Shown here: one piece after another, positions 22,432-33,980 of the stretch | Numbering within the stretch: position 1 is the stretch's first letter | Layout of the letters: each line of letters begins with the position of its first letter | NCBI GenBank assembly: GCA_036365145.1 | Contig: JAEOAD010000001.1 | Location: forward strand, 99,545,501-99,609,500 | DNA length: 64,000 nt | Direction: 5' to 3' | Origin: Orientallactaga sibirica | Taxonomy: Eukaryota; Chordata; Mammalia; Rodentia; Dipodidae | Program-made: the position numbers and the translations under genes | The notes under the pieces: generated by a model | The model's database searches: none | What the model was told of the DNA's origin: nothing | Seen by the model: only the letters and a program-made list of their open reading frames with translations

Positions 22432-22447
22432 ATGAAATGGTTTCTTT

Positions 22448-22729
22448 CTTTCTTTCTTTTTTTTTTTTTTTTTGAAAGAGACTGAAAGAGGGAGACAGAG
22501 AGAGAGAGGGAGGGAGAGAGACAGAGACAGAGACAGAGAGAATGGGCACTCCAGCGGCCTCTTAGCCACTGTGAACAAACTCCAGATGCATGTGCCCCCT
22601 TGTGCACGTGTGCAACATTGAACACTTGATTCACTTTTGCGTCTGGCTAAACATGGGACCAGGAGTTTCAAACTGGTGTTTCTAGGCTTCACAGGCAGGT
22701 CCTTCACCTCTAAGCCATCTCTCCAACCC
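22448..22729 (-). mobile_element. DIP-like SINE (long form) with 16-bp target duplication
   Basis: Antisense long-form copy: T-run, GA-rich spacer, ATGTGCCCCCTTGTGCACG, then the head complement ending CATCTCTCCAACC. The perfect duplication ATGAAATGGTTTCTTT is at 22432-22447 and 22730-22745. Confidence 0.95.
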
Positions 22730-22745
22730 ATGAAATGGTTTCTTT

Positions 22746-23014
22746 TTGTCCCATACACATGTGGTTCAGAAATGAAATTTATTTCTTTAAACAACACAGC
22801 TCCGTTATTAGTCACTGTGGCACTTTTCATAGAACTTCATTTTTGTTCTGCAATAGTGAAGGAAAATCATCCCTATAGCCAGTCTATACTTCATATTTCA
22901 ATATCAGTGTCTTTAAATTATATTCAAATGTTTCCAACTGTCTACCACATTGACTCAGCACAGGAGAGAGCAAGTAGCCTAAACACCAAACTTTCCAAAG
23001 ATTAAACATTCTAA
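22746..23014. other. Unassigned non-coding stretch
   Basis: Short single-copy-looking interval between a SINE and a solo LTR; nothing recognised. Confidence 0.4.
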
Positions 23015-23019
23015 ACCAA

Positions 23020-23405
23020 CTGTATTAGACAGCTTCAGATTCGCTGAGATGAACTTCCAGACCAGGCACAGTTATGGAGGAAGGGATATTATTTATTGAA
23101 GATTACAGATCCAGGGGAAGTTCCATTATGGCAGGAGAAGCGGCCTGCTCTCACAGGACCAGGCAAGAGAGAGAAAAGCCAACCAGGAGCACAGCACACA
23201 GAGCAAAGCTACAGCCAAAAGCCACAGCACACTTCAGGAACTCCTACTGGGCACACTTTGCATATCTTTACAATGGAATCTCAAACCATCACCACACCTT
23301 AAGACCTGCCCCCAGTGACATTGCCTCTAGCAAAGTGCTGCAGATGCAAACTATAAACTAATAAAACACTGATTATATTGGGGCCCATATATTCAAACTA
23401 CCACA
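23020..23405 (-). mobile_element. MaLR-type solo LTR with 5-bp target duplication
   Basis: A 386-base LTR. On the minus strand it starts TGTGGTAGTTTGAAT and ends in CA; on plus it opens TGTATTAGACAG and closes CTACCACA. The pentamer CCAAC is directly repeated at 23015-23019 and 23406-23410, the size used by ERVL/MaLR integrases. The sense strand carries TTCTGCC...GTAAGC...AATAAA-type text for transcript end formation. No internal region is present, so it arose by LTR-LTR recombination. Confidence 0.9.
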
Positions 23406-23648
23406 CCAACCTTACTTTTAAACTCAGAGAAAGTAAGTTTCAACTAAGAGTGAAATTCAATATATGTAAAGTGATTTTTCCCACATGCAACTCATTCATC
23501 TCCATATCCATTTATGGAAAACTTTAACATACATTAGAAATTCATATTCTAAAGTTACTTCTTGGAAGTATCCCAATTGGGCATAAATTCATATGTGTAT
23601 GATATTCAATCATAGCTTCTTTGCTTATTTAACTTTTATATTTGGCAG

Positions 23649-23955
23649 ACAAACTGCCAGGAGAGGATGACAACCCCCTGCAAACACCTTAGATCTTGTG
23701 AAAGAGAAGATACTAGAAGTTTAAGCCAAGACTGGATAACCACAGACTTGAACACTGCATTCAACATGCAAACATGTCAGGAGAGTGAAAGAATAATGCA
23801 CCAAGACCACAAGTTCAACATAACATGGGTCACTGGTGATTTTATAATCTGGGAAGATGGAAAATATCAATCACTTTCTAATAGTCAGTTCTGCCTCATA
23901 ACTCACAAGATGGATTACAGGGAACAGCACAGATATATGACTTGAAATGTCACAG
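23649..23955 (+). other. Candidate non-coding exon (unproven)
   Basis: Preceded by a pyrimidine-rich acceptor (TTAACTTTTATATTTGGCAG, ending 23648) and closed by CACAG|GTTAGC at 23955/23956. A 92-codon ATG frame (23667-23945) stops 10 bases before the donor. The other two frames have early stops, so this would not be a through-coding exon. I do not recognise the protein. It could be a lncRNA exon or chance. Confidence 0.25.
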
Positions 23956-24108
23956 GTTAGCTCTTTGTTCCTTCACTGGCCAGGGGAAAAGATGGGAAAA
24001 ATATATGGATAGGGTGTAGAGTAGCTGTTGTTTCTGTGTGGAAGTCTCTACACAGAGCGTCAAAAATATCAGTGACACATATACACAGAAATACTCAGTG
24101 AATCAAGC

Positions 24109-24110
<2 letters not shown>

Positions 24111-24149
<39 letters not shown>
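24111..24149. repeat. (GT)19 microsatellite
   Basis: Pure GT repeat of about 19 units in single-copy DNA. Confidence 0.98.
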
Positions 24150-24150
<1 letters not shown>

Positions 24151-24946
24151 TTTAAGCACCCGTGGTGCCTGCCTCAATGTTGTTTAAGACTTCAGAATGA
24201 TTCATGTCTCCATTTTCAAATAATATAGCCTGGGTGAGCAGGCAAGTAAAAACTGAAGCAATCAGAACTCAGAATGTGATAAAATTGGTGGACACTATTA
24301 GATTATGAGGCTGAAAACTTCACCTCAAACCAAATCCTCTTGTGAGGAATATAGATATTTAGAAAAGGAGTGACTTCTGATATTAAGAATCTCTTTATAT
24401 GAACCCCAGACACACCAGGTCCCATCAGCTGTAGTCTGAGGCACATGGGTTTCTAGGAAGGAAACTGCTGTTCATTGCTTCGTGATTGTGCTGACTATGT
24501 ACTGGTCTGCGCTGTTCATGGGCTGAGTCTGAGTTTACACACTCAGCTGTCTATCAAATAAGACTCCGTTCACTATACATTTAGTGCATAGCCATCCCAG
24601 TGACCTCACTCAGAATGACTCTCCCCATCATGTGTTAACCAGGGAATATTTCTTCCCTTCTTTACAGGGCCACATGCAAGTTGTGCATTGGTGTGTTTTT
24701 CCATAAGATTCTAACTTTCCCAAGGAGATTATCTACATTCACTTCTTGGCAGATGATTAGATTTTATTTATAAAATTTGTAAAAAGCCTTTAACTTTTTG
24801 ATTTTTGGATTGTGGTACAATTGTCTGTCCAGTTTGAGAAAATACAATTAGCTTAGAAGAAATATAGGCAATTCATATGACTAGCCCTGGTCTTCACTAA
24901 ACAATAAAGCAAGATTGTGCTTAAATGTCTTATCTCTTTCTTTCAG
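24150..24946. other. Unassigned non-coding stretch
   Basis: No gene or named repeat recognised. Confidence 0.45.
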
Positions 24947-25090
24947 GTTCACCTTGGAAGAACTTGTGAAGAATATGTAATACTAGGACCAAAACTAAAG
25001 CCACAAGTTAGTACTTTAAGAAGATCTATTCAAGAGAACTGTCAAATCAGTCATGTCAAAGTTCAACTTTGTGCCAATGAGAAATTATTT
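24947..25090 (+). other. Candidate exon start after strong acceptor (unproven)
   Basis: Bases 24930-24946 (TATCTCTTTCTTTCAG) are a near-ideal splice acceptor. From 24947 one frame is open for over 100 codons and reads VHLGRTCEEYVILGPK early on. A weak donor (CACAA|GTTAGT) lies near 25010. The frame later runs into L1 3'UTR sequence, so an exon, if any, ends before about 25120. No similarity recognised. Confidence 0.25.
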
Positions 25091-25123
25091 TTATATATTT
25101 ATTATAAACTAGTGAACATATTT

Positions 25124-25325
25124 ATAGCATTATTTATTTATTTATTTTTGTTGACAATGTCCATAATTGTAGACAATATCCCATGGTACTTCTCTCCATC
25201 CCCTACTTTCCCCTTTGAAACTCCACTCTACATCATATACCCTCCCCCCTCAATCACTATATCTTTTATTTTGAAGTCATGAACTTTTCCTCTTATTATG
25301 ATGGTCATGTGTAGGTAGTGTCTAG
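25124..25325 (-). mobile_element. L1 3' end fragment, antisense
   Basis: On plus, TTTATTTATTTATTTTTG (the tail) is followed by GTAGACAATATCCCATGGTA, CTTTGAAACTCCACTCTACA and TGATGGTCATGTGTAGGTAG. This matches the antisense 3' end of rodent Lx/L1 elements. Strongly 5'-truncated. Confidence 0.65.
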
Positions 25326-25417
25326 CAAATGTTACTTACCCTATGCAATGCTACTTTATTTATTCATTGCTTCAGGTAACATGTGGAAATCATTTACACT
25401 TATGTTTGGTACATGCC

Positions 25418-25674
25418 ACAGTGGGAAAGAGTGCTTCCTTAGGAAGCATGAGAGCCTGAGGAGTGTGAGACTGCCTGAGTTCATTTATCTAGCACCCTTT
25501 TAAATAGCTGGGTGTGACCATATTCTTCTGTAACCCCAGCCTTGTAGGAAACAAAGACTAGAAAGTTTAGAAAGTTGCTGGAAATCAGTGAGATTTCCTC
25601 AGGGAAATAGACTGATGAATAGTGAGGGGACATCAACACTCTCATTTGGCCTCTGCATATATGTATACCTCACA

Positions 25675-25724
<50 letters not shown>

Positions 25725-25752
25725 TCACCATATACTTCACACACACAAATAA
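25418..25752 (+). mobile_element. B4-like SINE with (AC)n end
   Basis: Head-like AGGAAGCATGAGAGCCTGAG, then CTAGCACCC, AGCTGGGTGTGACC (B1-like), TTTGGCCTCTGCATATATG and a terminal (AC)n at 25676-25720. Same order as the B4 at 18607. Confidence 0.68.
25676..25720. repeat. (AC)n microsatellite
   Basis: About 22 AC units at the 3' end of a B4-like SINE. Confidence 0.97.
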
Positions 25753-27166
25753 AGGAACAAAAACATTATCTGTGTCTTCTAGATCTCTCAACCAACCCTA
25801 GAAGCAATGATCTTGTAGGCTGTATATCTAACATGGTAAATCATAAGCAGGAAGAATCTGACCCAATCTAAATTGATTTTCTGGGATTTATGTCTATTTT
25901 GCTAAGTGCTTAGATGCCAGGATTTATTTGTTGCTGCAATGTATAATGGCCTATGCTGATTAATTCAGCTACCTGACTATTAAAGATTCAGAGAGAATTC
26001 TTAGCCCACTGAATTTTCCTGCTTGAAAACTCTGAAGTTAAGGACTATCAACAAATACTGAACAATCTGAATGGAGAGGACTAACATGGAATCAAAAGTA
26101 AGCTAAATCATGAATTGGAGAATTCAGAATGCTAAGGAACAAATATAGGAAGAAAAAATACATACCATATAAGTATGTAATTCTTATTAAACGTAACTCC
26201 ATTTTTTCTTAGATAATTGGTAATAAACATCTATATCCTTCACTATCCAAGGAAATAATTTTTTCTCAGGATAAATGTGTGGGTTATTTACATAATATAT
26301 TCATTCAACATTTTAGGTCTATAATCAAACATTGTCTTCTGCCTGAACTTTTTTCTTTAAACCCACATCATAGTTAATGTCTAGGAGGTAATATGGCTCA
26401 ATTCAGTCATCTTTTCAAATATAGAAATATTTTATGTACATTTCTTATTTTTAGTGATACTATCATTGGACTTTGTTTTTATTAAATATTACTGCATTGG
26501 TCTTTAGAAAAAAATAAATTTTGTTCCTTGAAAATCTCATGGAAATGGAAAATTAAATTGAACTTATGATTGGTATTGTGTTTCAGGGCATTAAAATCAC
26601 ATTCATTCTATTCTAGGATCAAATGTTATTACAGAAAGTAACTTTACATTTAAGAAAAAGGAAGGAATATCAGAGTGAACAGAGAAATCTTGTAGTTTTT
26701 AATTCTCTAACTTGTTTAACACAATATGTGTGATTTTTAAAAGCATGTGATTGTTTTCCCCTTTAAACATTAGAGTTTAATGAAAAAGGTTATACTGTGC
26801 CATATAGAATATTCCTCCTTTTCTAAGCTGCTACTTGCTTCATGACGGACACCTCTTAAACTGAAAAACCTTCATGAATAGTACTAGTAATGGTAGTAGG
26901 ATGAGAAAGAGGTGGAGGATCCAATATACCAAACCATGAGAAAATTTACTCATTTTTTTTTCAAAAGAATTAAATTTTTACTTAAACTCAACTTGTTTTT
27001 ACATTGGAACTATCCACTTTCAAATTGACATTTATTTCATATATATATATATGCTTACACTTATGCAAAGTTCAGACAATGAATAGAATAATTAGGTGGT
27101 TTTATAACCATATTTGTGACAAAATACCACATCCCAGGTAACCTGAAACAATGCTTCACTTTGGTT
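25753..27166. other. Unassigned AT-rich stretch
   Basis: About 1.4 kb without recognised repeats or genes. Confidence 0.5.
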
Positions 27167-27180
27167 ATAGACTTTTTTTT

Positions 27181-27331
27181 TTTTTTTTTTGGTTTTTGAG
27201 ATAGGATCTTACTCTGGCCCAGGCTGACCTGGAATTCACTATGTAGTCTCAGGGTGGCCTTGAACTCACAGCAATCCTCCTACCTCTGCCTCCAGAGTGC
27301 TGGGATTAAATTGTGCTCCACCACGCCCGGC
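27181..27331 (-). mobile_element. B1 SINE with target duplication
   Basis: Antisense B1: TTTTTGAGATAGGATCTTAC, GGAATTCACTATGTAGTCTC, and the end complement CACCACGCCCGGC. The flank ATAGAC plus eight T occurs at 27167-27180 and again at 27332-27345, a 14-bp duplication in which the T count is ambiguous. Confidence 0.93.
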
Positions 27332-27477
27332 ATAGACTTTTTTTTATAAAGAAGGATAGAATCATAAAAAATTTAAAACATGAGAAGAGAGTTCATCTTT
27401 CTCTTGTAATTTATTCCATATATGTGATTTTCATAAAATTCCAAAATGGATTTTACAATAACATTTTCTTTTACCAT

Positions 27478-27575
27478 TAGCATAGAAACTATGCACAGTT
27501 GGGCTATTATCTACATTTTGTAATTATGAACTATCTTGGGTCTGAAAGGTTAAGACAGGTTAAGTATTGTAGTTT
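27478..27575 (+). mobile_element. MIR-like relic
   Basis: GGGCTATTATCTACATTTTG, then GAAAGGTTAAGACAGGTTAAG fits the 3' half of MIR. Short and old. Confidence 0.45.
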
Positions 27576-27901
27576 TTTTTCTGTTAAATTTTCTGTAAAA
27601 ATATATCTAATGAATAGAAATATGAAAACCTGGACAACAAATTGAATGTTCAGGGAGTGTGTCCACTGCTACTCCACTTGACCTTCAGAAACTATTAAGA
27701 CAAGTTTCTTATCCTGAGGGCATGTTTCACTTAAGGAAATCAGAATGAGCAGACTGATCAAAATTCCAGTTCAGCTAATTGGTTGACACCAATTTGACCA
27801 ATTATAGAGTATAAATAGAGGGAAGTGGTAATAGAAATGGGAAAAGAAAATGTGTCTTACTCTACCCAAAGGTGAATTTATCATTTTGGGAAAAAATATT
27901 C

Positions 27902-27926
27902 CAAAAAAAAAAAAAAAAAAAAAAAA
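27902..27926. repeat. Poly-A run
   Basis: About 25 A residues with no recognised retroelement body on its 5' side. Confidence 0.9.
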
Positions 27927-27957
27927 ACACAGCATTCTTGTGTGGGTGTTAGGATAT

Positions 27958-28210
27958 TTTTAAATCAATTTATATTTTAACATATTATACTCTTTTCTTC
28001 CCTCTCCCCAGTTCCTGTTTCCACTGGGCCCTCCACTATGTGATTATAGAATTTACTCTGGAATCATGACTTCAGTCAGTCCCAATGGGGTTGCAGGGGG
28101 ACCATGCCTCAGGGTATTCCACCCACTCTGTGGCCCTTAACAAAAATTCCTCCCCCTTTTCTACAATGTTCCCTGAGCCATGTCAGGCCTGTTGAAGGTC
28201 TGATTTTTTG
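27958..28210 (-). mobile_element. L1 3'UTR fragment, antisense
   Basis: The stretch CTGTGGCCC...TTCCCTGAGCCATGTCAGG aligns by eye with 12865-12935 of the larger L1's 3'UTR, in the same orientation. It is more diverged than that copy, so from an older subfamily. Confidence 0.7.
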
Positions 28211-28213
28211 GTG

Positions 28214-28220
<7 letters not shown>

Positions 28221-28247
<27 letters not shown>

Positions 28248-28391
28248 GTTTTTCGAGGTAGGGTCTCACTCTAGTCCAGGTTGACCTGGAATTCACTATG
28301 TAGTCTCAGGGTGGTCTTGAACTCATGGTGATCCTCCTACCTCTACCTCCCAAGTGCTGGGATTAAAGGCATGCGCCACCACACCTGGCTT
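28221..28391 (-). mobile_element. B1 SINE, inserted at the tail of another B1
   Basis: A well-kept antisense B1 with a T-run, GGTTTTTCGAGGTAGGGTCT and CATGCGCCACCACACCTGGC. The flanks TGGTGAGGTTTT (28209-28220) and TGGTGAGTTTT (28392-28402) differ by one base and look like the target duplication. Confidence 0.93.
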
Positions 28392-28540
28392 GTGGTGAGT
28401 TTTTCATGATAGGGTCTCAAGGTAACCCAAGCTGACCTATAATTCACTATGTAGTCTCAGGATGTGCTCAAACTCAGGAGTATCCTCCCTCTGCCTCTTA
28501 CGTGTTGGGATTAAAGGCGTGTGCCACCATGCCAGTGTTT
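28392..28540 (-). mobile_element. Older B1 SINE next to a younger B1
   Basis: Antisense B1 body: GATAGGGTCTCAAGGTAACC, GACCTATAATTCACTATGTAG, GTGTGCCACCATGCC. More diverged than its left neighbour, in the same orientation. Confidence 0.88.
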
Positions 28541-28962
28541 ACTCATCTTTTATTTATTTATTTTTTGCCAGTGCAACACTTTTATGGTTTCATTTCAGTT
28601 TACAGAATAAGTTTCAAAGGTTCAGATTTTCTACATTCTTTATAAGGATATTTCAGCTAAAGGACTAAGGAAAGTCTTGGTATTGATCTTTAATCACAAT
28701 TCTCTATCACTTAGTATAACTTAGAGTAATAATTAGTCAAACAGTGGCAAACTCTTGACAAAGATCAGCCTTTTCAGAACCCATAAGTCTGTGAGATTTT
28801 AAAAAAACTACTATATTTTTTCATATGTATGCATGCATTCAACCAGCTACAACAATCTTTGAATATGAGGACATAAATTTTATTCACTACTTTGCATATA
28901 TATGCAAGTATTGTAAAATTTTTGAACTAATAGAGACAGAAAAACTTTAAAATATACAATCT

Positions 28963-29152
28963 TTGGCTGGAGAGATGGCACAGTGGTTAAGGCATTTGTC
29001 TGAGAAACCTGATGACCCTGGTTGTATTTAATTAGTACCCACATAAAGCCAGAGGTACAAATTTTGGGTATACAGTGGCTAGAGGCCCTAATGCACCCAT
29101 TTTCTGTCCCTCTTTGACTCTGTATGCCTGCTTGTAAATAGATAAATAAAAA
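28963..29152 (+). mobile_element. DIP-like SINE (short form)
   Basis: Starts TTGGCTGGAGAGATGGCACAG. The B-box-like part is mutated. A shortened CT-spacer and a GATAAATAAAAATT tail follow. Confidence 0.85.
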
Positions 29153-32100
29153 TTAATATGTAATATATTTATATAATTATATATTATAATTATATATATA
29201 ATTATATTACATAATTATGTGTGTGCATATACATACATGGATTTTTATAATCATATTTACTAACTGGTTCATTTATCTCCTTGCATAATACACTTTCCAT
29301 TTACCAAGCTGTTTGAAGGTCACATAACATCTCAAGCACAAGGATCCAAGAAACTCCATCTCTCAACATCAAAGCTCTTTCTTAAACAAACCACTGGACA
29401 ACACACTGGACATTTATGAATAGATTAAAATGAATTCAACTACCTTGTGGAACATTCTGTCCACTTTCAATCTCCAGTTGCACAAAGGGTATATTTCTGG
29501 TTTTTTTTGAAATGTGAATTGCAAAAAAAATAGGTTTATTTTGGCTCTAGAAACTCTTTAATGTTTTATCTACACTAGATTAGAATGCCCAATATCCTGT
29601 TTCTCGTGATACTGAATTCTATGATGACTCTAAGAAATTTACCTTATCAAGGATCCAATATTCTTAATTTACTGATAATTTCACAATGATATCTTTTTCG
29701 TTTCATATGGTGTGTGTTTGAGGAAATCCTGAAGCAATGCACAAGAGCAGCTACAATATCACAAGCATCTCAGGGTTCTATGATTGCCTCACTGGCTTAA
29801 AATATATTCTATCTTTAACTCTTGTCAGACACTCCCTAAAGTAATCACTCTTCAGGCAACCTTGGGCAGAGTAGCTGCTTTTACCATGTATCCTACTATA
29901 GAATAATGTACTCATTAACTAGAATTCAGATACTGAGCTGAAAGCATGTGCTCAGAAGTAATAAGCAGAGGGGCTAGCATATGAAAAAAAAAAGCATAAT
30001 TCTGGAGTAATGAAAGGAAGAACATAAGAAACACTGGCCAGTTTCTATTAGGTACTAAGTTCTGCAAAATTATTTTCACCAAAAGTGGGTGCTGAGATGA
30101 TGAGGTATGTTCTTTAATGGTCATAATAGAAAGTCCAGATGGATTACATTTAAAATTTTTTTAAAATGGGCATGTAGATGTATTGTTTCCATAATTACAA
30201 ACAACAAAGTTTTCTAAATACACAGTGGATTAATCAAGCAGAAAGAAATTAAAACTTTAAATACCCCAAATAATTAATTCCTTTACATATCAAAACATAT
30301 AATGAAACAAAATTGCAAACAAAATAAGAATATATACCAAATCATTATAGACAAAAATAGGTACTGTTTTTTAACAGCTTATACTTTAATGAGAAACCCT
30401 AAGTGGTAAGTAAAAGAATGTGATTTACAGAAACAGAGTGACTAAACTACATACACTAAGAGCATGAAAATTAATAAAACATTTCAAATATTTTCCCCAG
30501 CAAATATTCAAATACTTGAATATCAGTTGATGGCACATGCACAACAAATCAGCATGGCATATGTTTCAAATTTTTCATTGCTCTGTAGAAATAAAAATAT
30601 TATAAATCAGTTTTGGATAAGTTCAACTGTATTTGTGCCATTTCCTCCTTGTTTATTTCATACAAATTTATACAAATAGTGAGAGAATTTACTATAAAAT
30701 CATATTGAATATGTTATGCAAATTAAAATTAATATATATCATGACTCAGTAAGTCATACAGTAGCTTGGAGTAACTTCATATTTTATTATTTAGAAATCC
30801 AAAGAACATGTTCATTGAATTAGAATGTATTTATAACTGAACAAATGAATATACTAAATACATATAGTATGATACTAATTGTAAACTTTAAATTCCTGCT
30901 ATTGTTAGTAGATATTCCAGAGTAAACTCTGGAATAAACTTCTGAGGATTCATGTTATTTGCTTTTTCCCCTTTCTTATATCTTCATAGGTATGTTCAAT
31001 AAGCATCTCTGAATTATGTTAAAGTAAAAGAACAAATATAAGGCAGGTGTAATCTTTTGGCAGAGCACATTTGTTACTGAGGCAGAGCACTGTATGGTAC
31101 TGTATGGGACTTCTCTTTCTCTGGTGTTTGGTGGTGCTAATATTTCGCTGGTATCAACCATATGGATGTGCTCACTTTCACACTAGCCTGATGTGTAGCC
31201 ATCAGTCTAAGTGGAAGTGTCAGTGAGCCATTTGCATACATCTTGACATACACACACTGAGGTCATTCCCAAACAGACATCCAATTATCTGCAAGAGCCT
31301 TATGGTGGTTTATGTGCCAGCTATTTCCTCCCCCTTGGGGCAGCTGGCATTATATCTGTATAACGTTATCCAACATAATGGAAACTTTCTGTGTAAACAC
31401 ATCTAGGCTCAGTTTTTTTTTTTTTTTTTTTTTTAATTTTGCACAATGTTATTTTCTGGTCACTGTAAATTTAACATATGTTTTGTTAGCTGTAAAGTTT
31501 GTAGAAATTTAATTATATTCTAAGCCTTAATTTCAGAATGAACACAGAAAATGAACAAATGGTTTCATGTTTCTTAAAGAAATTAAGTTTATATTCAGAA
31601 GTTTTTACAATTACAACTACAGACCCATTTGGCACCATTGATTATTTTATGCTAAATATTTAAAAGAAAGTAATATCAATACTTCACAAATTATTCTAGA
31701 ATATAGGGTAAGTGTACATTTGTACCTCCATTTTCCTAGTGTCAGATAACCAAATTTCCTGATACTCAGATTAAAAATGCTACATGAAAAGCATTGTGAA
31801 TCAATATTCATCAGGTATATACATGCAGAATTCCTTTCAAAAGAGTAGCAAATAAAAAGGATTCCGATATAAATATTTAAAAAGAAGCAAAGTTTATACA
31901 AAGTTGTGTTTATATTTATAATTAAATAAATACAGTTCTCAAGTTACAGAACAAAGAGCTACATAAAGATATGATGTACTCAGGAAGGAAGAAAATGTAT
32001 TTGACAACATAAATCCAAATTCATATTTTAAAAAATCTCAATAAATCATGAGTGAAGAGAAACTTCCTCAAACTTATATAACAGACATATTAAAGTTTCC

Positions 32101-32904
32101 ATTCACATTATAAGATGTAGTCTTAAATTATTGAGTATTTTTCTATATGAATAGTGAGAAAATATAACTCTCACTTTCATCATACCTTTTTAACATCATG
32201 TTAAAAGATTTTTGTATAGCAAAATAAATACCTACACAACATATAAATTAGAAGAAAAAAAATAAAATTGTATTTTTTCTTATAAAATTGTATGTTTTTT
32301 AAAACTTTCCTCCAAGGAGTGCAAAAACCATACTACAACTTCAGTGAATTCTGTAAAGTTAGAGGTAACAATGTTACTAGTTGCTATACCCGTACCCTTA
32401 AGGTCAAACCATAAGAACTTGGATGTTAAATTGATTTACCATTGCTAAGAAAATATAAAATGTTTATAGTTAATTATAAACAATAAGTAATGAGTTATAT
32501 TCCATGGAAAAGGAAAGAAACACTGAAAGAAATAGAAATAGATAAGAATTAGTTGAAACACAATACAAGTTAATACTATAGAACAATCCCTGTGGCTAGA
32601 TGTCAGTTCCCACATATTTGATCTCAAGATTCAACTTAATCTCTCAAATTCCTAGTTGTGTTATTCAGTAAATGGATAAGACCATTTCAGGGTGATAAAA
32701 GACCTAGAGTTATCAAAATACACTTGAAAAAAACAAGCACAAAAATAGACTATACTACTTGATTCCATCATTTGTACACTACTTATAGTTATCAAAGAGT
32801 TTGGTGGTATTATAAAAATAGAAAATAAAAAGATCATTAGAACACAATAGACAATTTAAAAGTCAACAGTGGCACAATTATTATTTGATCAAAAATTATG
32901 TTGG
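29153..32904. other. Long repeat-poor AT-rich stretch
   Basis: About 3.7 kb in which I recognise no SINE, LINE or LTR. It starts with a near-palindromic AT tract (29157-29215), followed by ordinary AT-rich DNA and a T-run at 31413-31432. No supported coding frame. Confidence 0.5.
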
Positions 32905-33215
32905 TCAGCCTTCCATCCTTGTAATGAATACCCAAGACATCTTATAAGGAGGAAAGATTTATTTTAGCTCTCAGTATAAGAAGTTTCAGTCCATACTGTG
33001 GGAAATCATATTGAGTGCTATAATCATATTGAAGTAGAACATTGTGGTCACAGGAACACATTGCAGAGGTGCTAGCTCACCTTACCGAGGCATGAAACAA
33101 ACAGAAAGACAGAGGCTTCAAGGGCATAGTCCTAATAGCCTTCTTCCTACAAAGCAGATGATCCCGACTAATGCTTACACCTTCCATCCATACTACAACA
33201 TGAAGGGTCTTAGCC
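32905..33215 (-). mobile_element. LTR-like repeat (probable MaLR-type), antisense
   Basis: On plus: CCTTGTAATGAATACCCAAG, GGAGGAAAGATTTATTTTAGC, then later CTTCCTACAAAGC. This is the same general layout as the LTR-like repeats at 5997 and 59838. Confidence 0.5.
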
Positions 33216-33409
33216 TTCAACATCTGAGGACATCTAAAATTCAAAAAATTTAAAACAGTACTATCTTAACATCAGACTATCTAGTAGGATGAAAAGAAGT
33301 CACAACCACTAATTGCCAATACCTACAAAAACCAAGGTGTGATGGTTCATAGATGCAAATATACATGCAAACATTTTTAAGCTACCAGAAGAAACTGAGT
33401 TATAGAAAA

Positions 33410-33980
33410 ACAACAACATTGAGATAGAATATATTTATGTGATAATAATATAATACTATGAGATAAAAAATAAAACAGTGAATCACATGTACTAATAAAA
33501 TGATAAGTTGGACTTAATAAAAATTAAATCTTATCTGGGTATGGTGGTGCACGCCTTTAATCCCAGCACTCGGGAGGCAGAGATAGGTGGATTGCCAAGA
33601 GTTCGAGGCCAGCCTGAGACTACATAGTGAATTCCAGGTCAGCCTGAGCCAGAGTGAGACCTAATCTTGAAAAAAAAAAAAAAAAAGATTTAAATCATTA
33701 ACACTTTATAAGACACTACTGGAAATGCAATGGGTGAAGCTCTAAATAGGAAGATGTATATGTGTATTAAAATATTATCTTTCAAAACATATACCAAACA
33801 CTTTTATACACTAATAAATACAAAATACCTATCAAAAGATCCACAAAGATTTGAAAAAGTGTTTCTACATTTATGTATTGCTATATTTAATATATAAATT
33901 GGCACATAAGTGCAACAAAAGATATACATTGTATGATAACTCTGCAATCACTGGAATGCAAATTAAAACCACAACTTGGT
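33410..33980 (+). mobile_element. Old L1M ORF2/3' relic interrupted by B1
   Basis: The left part has ATGATAAGTTGGACTTAATA (codons like DKLDLIK of L1 ORF2). The right part has GGAATGCAAATTAAAACCAC. These are consecutive landmarks near the end of L1 ORF2. The B1 at 33535-33687 splits it. Confidence 0.6.
33535..33687 (+). mobile_element. B1 SINE
   Basis: Sense B1: GGTATGGTGGTGCACGCCTT, AGTTCGAGGCCAGCCTGAG, AGAGTGAGACC and a poly-A tail. TTAAATC occurs on both sides and may be part of the target duplication. It lacks the internal duplication seen in murine B1 only as far as I can judge by eye. Confidence 0.93.
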
